Of a stretch of 64,000 bases of DNA, positions 57,857 through 64,000 are shown piece after piece. Numbering within the stretch: the first letter of the stretch is position 1; each line of letters starts with the position of its first letter. The notes beneath the pieces are model-generated. The model saw only the letters and a program-made list of their open reading frames with translations. It was not told where the DNA came from and searched no databases. This stretch comes from Pseudomonas cichorii (GTDB lineage: Bacteria; Pseudomonadota; Gammaproteobacteria; Pseudomonadales; Pseudomonadaceae): positions 1-64,000 of the forward strand of contig NZ_RBRE01000017.1 in the NCBI RefSeq assembly GCF_003700275.1, read 5' to 3'. A program made the translations under genes and the position numbers.

Positions 57857-57943
57857 GGTCAATTCCTCCATCACGTTGGGTGTGATGCCATGATGGAGCG
57901 TCCCGGAAAACCATTACAGATCCAAAATCCATTATTTATTTCC

Positions 57944-57996
57944 ATACAGATAGAGCAAAATTGGCACTGAATGCTATATTTTTGCTCAATCTGTAT
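57944..57996. promoter_or_regulatory. Long inverted repeat upstream of the MocR-type regulator
   Basis: ATACAGATAGAGCAAAA at 57944–57960 and TTTTGCTCAATCTGTAT at 57980–57996 are inverted copies matching at 16 of 17 positions, with 19 bases between. The repeat ends 34 bases before the regulator start, consistent with an autoregulatory operator for the adjacent MocR protein. A weaker half (ACAGATCC) lies at 57916. Confidence 0.65.
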
Positions 57997-58030
57997 TGCT
58001 TTCCCGGACAGCCACTTTCAAGAGTACGCC

Positions 58031-59452
58031 ATGACGCTCTACGTCAACCTTGCCGAACTGCTGGGCTCACGCATTGAAAACGGCTTCTATCGCCCCGGCG
58101 ACCGGCTGCCGTCGGTGCGGGCGCTGAGCCTGGAACATGGCGTCAGCCTGAGCACCGTGCAACAGGCGTATCGCGTGCTGGAAGACAGCGGGCTCGCGGC
58201 TCCGAAACCCAAGTCCGGCTATTTCGTGACCGCCAACCGTGAAGCGCCGGCACTCCCGGCGGTGGGTCGGCCGACGCAACGTCCTGTGGATATCTCCCAA
58301 TGGGAACAGGTCCTCGACCTGATTCGCGTCTCGCCTGCACATGCCGTTACCCAACTGGGGCGCGGCATGCCGGATATCAGCAGCCCGACCCTCAAGCCGC
58401 TGCTACGCTCCCTGAGCCAGTTGAGCCGCAGGCAGAGCATGCCTGGCCTGTATTACGACAATATCCATGGCATCCATACACTTCGCGAACAGGTTGCACG
58501 CCTGCTGCTGGATTCAGGCTGCAACCTGACCGCCAACGACGTGATCATCACCACCGGCTGCCACGAAGCCTTGTCGGCGAGTATTCGTGCCATCTGCGCG
58601 CCGGGCGATATCGTCGCCGTGGACTCGCCCAGCTTCTTCGGCGCCATGCAGACCCTCAAGGGACTGGGCATGAAGGCGCTGGAAATCCCCACCGATCCGG
58701 TCACCGGGATCAGCCTCGAAGCACTGGAACTGGCGCTGGAACAATGGCCGATCAAGGCCATACAGTTGACGCCCAGTTGCAACAATCCATTGGGCTACGT
58801 GATGCCCGAAGCGCGCAAACGAGCGCTGCTGACCCTGGCGCAGCGCTTCGATGTGGCGATCATCGAAGACGATGTGTATGGCGACCTGGCGTTCAATTAC
58901 CCGCGCCCGCGCTCGATCAAGTCCTTCGACGAAGACGGTCGCGTGTTGCTGTGCAGTTCGTTTTCCAAGACGCTGGCGCCGGGGCTGCGCGTCGGCTGGG
59001 TCGCGCCGGGACGCTATCTGGAGCGCGTGCTGCACATGAAATACATCAGCACCGGCTCGACGGCGCCGCAACCGCAAATGGCGATTGCCGAGTTCATCCA
59101 GGGTGGGCACTACGAACCGCATCTGCGGCGCATGCGCATGCAATACCAGCGCGGACGCGACCAGATGATCGATTGGGTCATGCGTTATTTCCCAGAAGGC
59201 ACACGTGTCAGCCGGCCCCAGGGAGGCTTCATGCTGTGGGTAGAGCTGGCCGAGGACTTCGACACACTGCGCCTGAATCGCGCCTTGCTGGATCAGGAAG
59301 TGCAGGTTGCGGTGGGCAGTATTTTCTCGGCGTCCGGCAAGTACCGGAACTGCCTGCGCATGAATTTCGCTGCCAAACCGACAGCCGAAATCGAGAGCGC
59401 CGTGCGCAAGGTTGGCCAGATGATTGCGAAAATGAGTGCACAAACCGCCTGA
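58031..59452 (+). CDS. MocR-type transcriptional regulator (GntR–aminotransferase)
   Basis: 473 residues from the ATG at 58031. The N-terminal GntR winged helix (YRPGDRLPSVRALSLEHGVS, then STVQQAYRVLEDSG) joins a class I aminotransferase-fold domain with TTGCHEALSASIRA, TPSCNNPLGY and the PLP lysine in SSFSKTLAPGLRVGW. MocR proteins use PLP or an aldimine to control nearby genes. The target is unknown, but the long inverted repeat upstream is a good candidate site. Confidence 0.9.
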   Translation: MTLYVNLAELLGSRIENGFYRPGDRLPSVRALSLEHGVSLSTVQQAYRVLEDSGLAAPKPKSGYFVTANREAPALPAVGRPTQRPVDISQWEQVLDLIRVSPAHAVTQLGRGMPDISSPTLKPLLRSLSQLSRRQSMPGLYYDNIHGIHTLREQVARLLLDSGCNLTANDVIITTGCHEALSASIRAICAPGDIVAVDSPSFFGAMQTLKGLGMKALEIPTDPVTGISLEALELALEQWPIKAIQLTPSCNNPLGYVMPEARKRALLTLAQRFDVAIIEDDVYGDLAFNYPRPRSIKSFDEDGRVLLCSSFSKTLAPGLRVGWVAPGRYLERVLHMKYISTGSTAPQPQMAIAEFIQGGHYEPHLRRMRMQYQRGRDQMIDWVMRYFPEGTRVSRPQGGFMLWVELAEDFDTLRLNRALLDQEVQVAVGSIFSASGKYRNCLRMNFAAKPTAEIESAVRKVGQMIAKMSAQTA

Positions 59453-59519
59453 GGCCTGAAAATCTTTCCGTCATTTCAGGGTCATAACGCATGCGAAAGC
59501 TGCCTGACGGACAATAGAT

Positions 59520-61097
59520 TTGAAGAATTCATGGGCCATGCCCCTTTGCCTGCTGGTTGCGCTGTGCGTCAGTGGCTGCACTCACCTCAGCGTTCCCGAC
59601 GAGCCGAGTCAGGCCCTGGCGCCTTCAAGTTCAGCGTTCGGACGCTCGATCCAGAACCTGGCGATGCCCCATGAGGGCCGCTCGGGCTTTCGTCTGTTGC
59701 CGGAAAGCAGCGATGCCTTCGCGGCCCGGGCCGAACTGATCCGCAACGCCAAAAGCAGCCTCGATCTGCAGTACTACATCGTGCATGACGGGCTCAGCAC
59801 CCGCACGCTGATCGATGAACTGCTCAAGGCGGCGGATCGCGGGGTTCGCGTGCGGATCCTGCTGGACGACACCACCAGCGACGGCCTCGATCAGGCCATC
59901 GCCACCCTCGCCGCGCACCCGAACATTCAGATCCGCCTGTTCAACCCGCAGAACCTTGGCCGCGAGACCGGCGTGACCCGCAGTGTCGGCCGGCTGATGA
60001 ACCTGTCGCGGCAACACCGGCGCATGCACAACAAACTGTGGCTGGCCGACAGCAGCGTGGCCATTGTCGGCGGGCGCAATCTGGGTGACGAGTACTTCGA
60101 TGCCGAACCGAAACTGAATTTCACCGATATCGATATGCTCAGCGCAGGGCCGGTCGCCGAACAACTGGGGCACAGCTTCGACCAGTACTGGAACAGCACG
60201 CTGAGCAAGCCCATCGATGAGTTCATGTACTTTCTGCCCTCCGCCAGCGACCTGAGCAAGGCCCGCGAGCGACTGGCCGCCTCACTGGAAACCGCCCACC
60301 AGGAACACAAGGCGCTGTATGAACGGCTGATGGCCTACAAGACCAGGCCTCGCCTGCAAACCTGGCTCAACGAGCTGGTCTGGGCCCACAACCAGGCGTT
60401 ATGGGACGCGCCGACCAAAGTGCTGGCGCGGGGAGAACCCGATCCGCATCTGCTGCTCACCACACAACTGGCTCCGGAACTGCTCAAGACCCATCAGGAA
60501 CTGATGCTGATTTCCGCGTACTTCGTGCCGGGCGAAGCCGGTCTGCTGTACCTCACCAACCGCGCCGATGCCGGTGTGTCGGTCAGCCTGCTGACCAACT
60601 CGCTGGAGGCCACCGATGTGCCTGCCGTGCATGGCGGCTACGCGCCCTATCGCAAGGCCCTGCTGGAACATGACGTGAAACTCTTCGAGCTGCGCCGCCA
60701 GCCCGGCGACACGCAAGGCAGCGGCAGCGGCCCGCATCTGTTCAAGAAACACTCATTCTTCACCAGCTCGGACTCCAGCCTGCACAGCAAGGCAATGATT
60801 TTCGACCGCCAGAAGATCTTTGTCGGCTCGTTCAATTTCGATCCGCGCTCGGTGCTGTGGAATACCGAAGTCGGCGTGCTGGTCGACAGTCCGCAACTGG
60901 CCGAAGAGCTGCGCGAACTGACCCTGCAAGGTATGGCGCCAAACCTGAGCTACGAAGTGAAGCTGGAGAATGGCCAGGTGGTGTGGGTCACCGAGGACAA
61001 TGGCCAGATGCATACCCTGCACAAGGAACCGGGCGACTGGTGGCGCCGCCTGAATGCCTGGGTCAGCAAGGCCATTGGCCTGGAAAAGATGCTTTAA
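59520..61097 (+). CDS. Phospholipase D family lipoprotein (cardiolipin synthase-like)
   Basis: 525 residues from the TTG at 59520, giving a lipoprotein signal MKNSWAMPLCLLVALCVSGC; an ATG at 59538 would keep the lipobox but lose the basic start. Two HKD motifs: HNKLWLADSSVAIVGGRNLG and HSKAMIFDRQKIFVGSFNFD. It is most like YmdC/ClsC-type phospholipase D proteins, which transfer phosphatidyl groups in the envelope. Its stop overlaps the convergent MFS gene by four bases. Confidence 0.87.
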   Translation: MKNSWAMPLCLLVALCVSGCTHLSVPDEPSQALAPSSSAFGRSIQNLAMPHEGRSGFRLLPESSDAFAARAELIRNAKSSLDLQYYIVHDGLSTRTLIDELLKAADRGVRVRILLDDTTSDGLDQAIATLAAHPNIQIRLFNPQNLGRETGVTRSVGRLMNLSRQHRRMHNKLWLADSSVAIVGGRNLGDEYFDAEPKLNFTDIDMLSAGPVAEQLGHSFDQYWNSTLSKPIDEFMYFLPSASDLSKARERLAASLETAHQEHKALYERLMAYKTRPRLQTWLNELVWAHNQALWDAPTKVLARGEPDPHLLLTTQLAPELLKTHQELMLISAYFVPGEAGLLYLTNRADAGVSVSLLTNSLEATDVPAVHGGYAPYRKALLEHDVKLFELRRQPGDTQGSGSGPHLFKKHSFFTSSDSSLHSKAMIFDRQKIFVGSFNFDPRSVLWNTEVGVLVDSPQLAEELRELTLQGMAPNLSYEVKLENGQVVWVTEDNGQMHTLHKEPGDWWRRLNAWVSKAIGLEKML

Positions 61098-62239
61098 GCC
61101 GCCACCGGTTTCCCGCCAAAGGCATTGTTTTTCAAGGACAGAACCACCAGCCCCAATGCGCCGGCCGCCATCATCAGCGGCAAGGCATGACCACTGACCC
61201 ATTGGCTGCCGGCCCCGGCAATCAGTGGCCCGAGCAGGCAGCCGATGCCCCACAGTTGAGCGACGTGGGCATTGGCGCGTACCAGGGCATCGTCGCGGTA
61301 GCGCTCGCCAATCAGGATCAGTGACAGGGTGAACAGGCCACCCGCACTGGCACCGAACAGCACCCATAACGGCCAGATCAGCACGCTGTCGATCAGCAAC
61401 GGAATCAGCAGGCTGGACACCAGCAGGGCCACCGCACAACCCGAAAACAGCGAGCGACGTGAAACCCGGTCGGCCAGCATACCGATCGGCAACTGCAGCA
61501 ACGCATCGCCGACCACCACGGTGCTGACCATCATCAGAGCGATTTCCGGCGTGAAGCCCTCGCGCAGGCAATAGACCGGCAACAGCGTGAGAATCAGCGC
61601 CTCGAAGGCGGCAAACAGCGAAACCGCCCAGGCGATGGCGGGCATGCCGCGGCAAAAGCCAAGCAGATCCTTGAAGGTCACGGCAAAGGCTTCGGTGGCA
61701 GGCGCACCGCTACGGCCCAGCAACAGCAAGGGCGAGCTGACCAACAGCGCGACCCCGATCCAGAAACCGTAATCGGCCTCGGTGCCGATCACGCCCAGCA
61801 GCAAAGGTCCGGCCAGTTGGCTCAGGGCGTAACAGCTGCCATACAACGCCACCAGACGGCCACGCAGACGCTCGATCACCAGTTGGTTGATCCAGCTTTC
61901 ACCAAGAATGAAGACGATGGTCAGGATCACGCCAAGCATCAGGCGCAGAACCAGCCAGACCGGGTAATAAGGCAACAGCGCCAGCAGACCCACCGAGAAC
62001 GCGCCAGCCCACAGGCACAGGCGCATCAGGTTGACCGTACCGAAATGTGCGGCCAGTCGACTGGCCAGCCCGGCACCGAGCAGAACACCAATAGCCGGCA
62101 TCGCCGCCATGATCCCGATGGCAAACGTGCCATAGCCCCAGCCTTCCAGCCGCAATGACACCAGCGGCATGCTGACGCCCACCGCCAGGCCGACACTCAG
62201 GACCGAGGCCAGCACGGCGAAATAAGTACCCCAACGCAT
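61094..62239 (-). CDS. MFS transporter
   Basis: 381 residues from the ATG at 62239, which has GGAG seven bases upstream; the ATG at 62245 is less well spaced. Twelve hydrophobic segments with the MFS loop motif GLASRLAAHFG after helix 2 and RLRGRLVALYGSCYAL. Substrate unknown; it occupies the place of an MFS gene beside kauB in Pseudomonas aeruginosa, so polyamine-related transport is possible but unproven. Confidence 0.85.
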   Translation of the reverse strand: MRWGTYFAVLASVLSVGLAVGVSMPLVSLRLEGWGYGTFAIGIMAAMPAIGVLLGAGLASRLAAHFGTVNLMRLCLWAGAFSVGLLALLPYYPVWLVLRLMLGVILTIVFILGESWINQLVIERLRGRLVALYGSCYALSQLAGPLLLGVIGTEADYGFWIGVALLVSSPLLLLGRSGAPATEAFAVTFKDLLGFCRGMPAIAWAVSLFAAFEALILTLLPVYCLREGFTPEIALMMVSTVVVGDALLQLPIGMLADRVSRRSLFSGCAVALLVSSLLIPLLIDSVLIWPLWVLFGASAGGLFTLSLILIGERYRDDALVRANAHVAQLWGIGCLLGPLIAGAGSQWVSGHALPLMMAAGALGLVVLSLKNNAFGGKPVAA

Positions 62240-62280
62240 TTCCATGCTCCAGCGGGTTAAAGCTCACATCAGTACAGATC

Positions 62281-62372
62281 TGCAGGAACGGATTCATCCG
62301 CGAAAAGGCCAATACATCCGATAAATATTTATCGTCTGTAACGCCTTCTTCGCGGATGAATCCGCTCCTACC
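62281..62372. repeat. REP-like element with perfect 16-base arms
   Basis: CGGATTCATCCGCGAA at 62289–62304 and TTCGCGGATGAATCCG at 62349–62364 are exact inverted copies. Between them lies a second perfect palindrome, CGATAAATATTTATCG, at 62319–62334. The element sits between the MFS gene start and the kauB stop. Confidence 0.75.
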
Positions 62373-62409
62373 GTGCCCCCGTGGCTTCAAGGGGCGATAT
62401 CTGCACGTT

Positions 62410-63903
62410 TTACAGTTTGATCCAGGTCGATTTCAGTTCGGTGTATTTATCGAACGCATGCAGCGACTTGTCGCGGCCATTGCCCGATTGCTTGAAGCCA
62501 CCGAACGGAGACGTCATATCGCCGCCGTCATACTGGTTGACCCACACGCTACCGGCACGCAAGGCCTTGGCGGTCAGGTGCGCCTTGGACAAGTCGGCCG
62601 TCCACACCGCCGCCGCCAGACCATATTGCGTGTCGTTGGCGATCTGAATGGCTTCCTCGGCGCTGTCGAAGGTCAACACCGACAGTACTGGCCCGAAGAT
62701 TTCTTCCTGGGCGATTTTCATCGCATTGTTCACGCCGTCGAAAATGGTCGGCTCGACATAAGTGCCGCCCGTTTCCTGCAGAGTGCGCTTGCCGCCCGCA
62801 ACCAGCCTGGCACCGTCGGCGTGACCGGCCTCGATGTAAGACAGCACGGTATTCATCTGCTGGGTATCGACCAGCGCACCGACGGTGGTCGCCGGGTCCA
62901 GCGGGTTACCTGGCTTCCAGGCCTTGAGAGCTTCGATCACCAGCGGCAGGAAGCGGTCCTTGATGGAACGCTCGACCAGCAGCCGCGAACCGGCGGTGCA
63001 GACTTCGCCCTGGTTGAAGGCAATGGCGCTGGCAGCGGCTTCGGCTGCGGCCTGCAGATCCGGTGCGTCGGCAAAGACGATGTTCGGGCTCTTGCCGCCC
63101 GCCTCCAGCCAGACACGCTTCATGTTCGACTCGCCCGAATAGACCAGCAATTGCTTGGCAATCCTGGTCGAGCCGGTAAACACCACGGTATCCACATCCA
63201 TATGCAAGGCCAGCGCCTTGCCGACCGTATGTCCGTGCCCCGGCAGTACGTTGAGCACGCCAGCCGGAATACCGGCCTCGATTGCCAGTTGCGCGATGCG
63301 GATGGCGGTCAGCGGGGACTTTTCCGAAGGCTTGAGAATCACCGAGTTACCGGTGGACAGCGCCGGACCCAGCTTCCAGCAGGCCATCAGCAACGGGAAG
63401 TTCCACGGCACAATGGCCGCCACCACACCCACCGCCTCGCGAGTCACCAGACCCAACTGGTTATGCGGCGTTGCAGCGACTTCGTCGTACAGCTTGTCGA
63501 TGGCCTCGCCACTCCAGCTCAATGCCTGGGCAGCGCCTGGAATGTCGATATTGAACGAGTCGCTGATCGGCTTGCCCATGTCCAGGGTTTCAAGCAGGGC
63601 GAGTTCTTCGATGTGTTTTTTCAGCAGGCCGGCAAAGCGGATCATCGTGGCCTTGCGCTTGGTCGGCGCCAGACGCGACCAGGCACCGGAATTGAATACG
63701 CTGCGAGCACTGTCTACGGCGCGCTGGGCGTCGGCGGCATCGCAACTGGCGACCTTGGCCAGCAACCGGCCATCGACCGGGCTCAGGCAATCAAAGGTAG
63801 CGTTTGAAACAGCGGCGGTGTATTCACCATTGATGAAGGCACGGCCTTCTATCTTCAGATCCTTGGCACGTTGTTCCCAGTCAGCATGAGTCAGAGTGGT
63901 CAT
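62410..63903 (-). CDS. kauB: Aldehyde dehydrogenase KauB (PauC), gamma-aminoaldehyde type
   Basis: 497 residues from the ATG at 63903, preceded by AGGAGG. Catalytic glutamate in LEAGGKSPNIVF, catalytic cysteine in FNQGEVCTAGSRLL, and NAD-binding TGSTRIAKQLL are intact. In Pseudomonas aeruginosa KauB oxidises 4-guanidinobutyraldehyde and aminoaldehydes from arginine and polyamine breakdown. It complements the PauB-like oxidase and PauR in this region. Confidence 0.9.
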   Translation of the reverse strand: MTTLTHADWEQRAKDLKIEGRAFINGEYTAAVSNATFDCLSPVDGRLLAKVASCDAADAQRAVDSARSVFNSGAWSRLAPTKRKATMIRFAGLLKKHIEELALLETLDMGKPISDSFNIDIPGAAQALSWSGEAIDKLYDEVAATPHNQLGLVTREAVGVVAAIVPWNFPLLMACWKLGPALSTGNSVILKPSEKSPLTAIRIAQLAIEAGIPAGVLNVLPGHGHTVGKALALHMDVDTVVFTGSTRIAKQLLVYSGESNMKRVWLEAGGKSPNIVFADAPDLQAAAEAAASAIAFNQGEVCTAGSRLLVERSIKDRFLPLVIEALKAWKPGNPLDPATTVGALVDTQQMNTVLSYIEAGHADGARLVAGGKRTLQETGGTYVEPTIFDGVNNAMKIAQEEIFGPVLSVLTFDSAEEAIQIANDTQYGLAAAVWTADLSKAHLTAKALRAGSVWVNQYDGGDMTSPFGGFKQSGNGRDKSLHAFDKYTELKSTWIKL

Positions 63904-63950
63904 ACGCATGTCCTCCTTTGGTGGTATTGGGTGAGGCCTCAAGACAGTAA

Positions 63951-63968
63951 AGACTCGATCCCGAGTCT
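63951..63968. promoter_or_regulatory. Palindrome upstream of kauB
   Basis: AGACTCG at 63951–63957 and CGAGTCT at 63962–63968 form a perfect 7-base inverted repeat around ATCC, 48 bases upstream of the kauB start. It may be a regulator site; no protein is assigned. Confidence 0.4.
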
Positions 63969-64000
63969 GTCAGTTCAGCCAAGCGCATTCGCCACCCTAA

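Noticed and set aside
62356..63807. 483-residue plus-strand frame
   Set aside because: Antisense of kauB; the dehydrogenase catalytic residues are on the minus strand.

Overview
The window is chromosomal DNA from a Pseudomonas species. The gene order algP–FKBP–algQ–dsbB–hemYXDC–algR–algZ–argH, then cyaA–rnk–cyaY–lptM–lysA–dapF–(DUF484)–xerC–(HAD)–sutA–yjbQ–amtB–glnK–ubiK–comM–(GGDEF/EAL)–rep–xpt, and finally cycB–pauR–dadX–ridA–dadA–lrp–(PauB-like)–(PLD)–(MFS)–kauB, is the order I recall for the PA5253–PA5312 segment of P. aeruginosa. Moderately high GC, absence of P. aeruginosa-specific inserts and the REP-like repeats suggest a P. fluorescens/P. syringae-type lineage; the species cannot be fixed from this sequence. 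No rRNA, tRNA, CRISPR array or complete insertion sequence was seen.

Layout. 1–6.6 kb: the tail of a chemoreceptor, an iron permease carrying a cytochrome c domain, a four-gene envelope operon (COG3014 lipoprotein, YcfL-like, LpoB, LpoB-like) and a LysE exporter. 6.6–20.7 kb: MscS channel, YheS-type ABC-F, then the alginate/haem block: the repeat-rich AlgP, Mip-like FKBP, AlgQ anti-sigma factor, DsbB, the hemCDXY operon and the AlgZ/AlgR two-component system, divergent from argH. 20.7–34.3 kb: GST, small conserved proteins, class I adenylate cyclase, Rnk, frataxin CyaY with a DUF1289 partner, the lysine/cell-wall precursor operon lptM-lysA-dapF-(DUF484)-xerC-(HAD), SutA, YjbQ and the nitrogen-sensing pair glnK-amtB.

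34.6–36.7 kb is the main accessory patch: ubiK, an unrecognised membrane protein, and an AT-rich stretch with CATATATG-type boxes in front of a HipB-like repressor and a 57-residue HipA N-terminal (HipS-like) fragment with no kinase, directly upstream of comM. 36.7–42.9 kb returns to core genes (comM, GGDEF/EAL, rep, xpt).

42.9–50.9 kb is a second accessory block, a sulfide-oxidation locus. A sigma-54 activator of FisR type is divergent from persulfide dioxygenase, type II sulfide:quinone reductase, a TauE/SafE transporter fused in frame to a YeeE/YedE half-transporter, and a second YeeE/YedE half. The divergent promoter holds a helically phased array of ACTGCCA boxes with a perfect palindrome. 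It is followed by an acetyl-CoA hydrolase/transferase and a HigBA-like toxin–antitoxin pair whose toxin gene is frameshifted in a six-C run. 51–64 kb is core again: cytochrome c5, the polyamine regulator PauR, D-alanine catabolism under Lrp, and polyamine/aminoaldehyde oxidation genes.

The most notable observations are the FisR box array, the transporter fusion, the broken toxin gene, the disturbed cyaY/DUF1289 junction, the orphan hipBS-like pair and a DsbB that appears to lack one loop cysteine.
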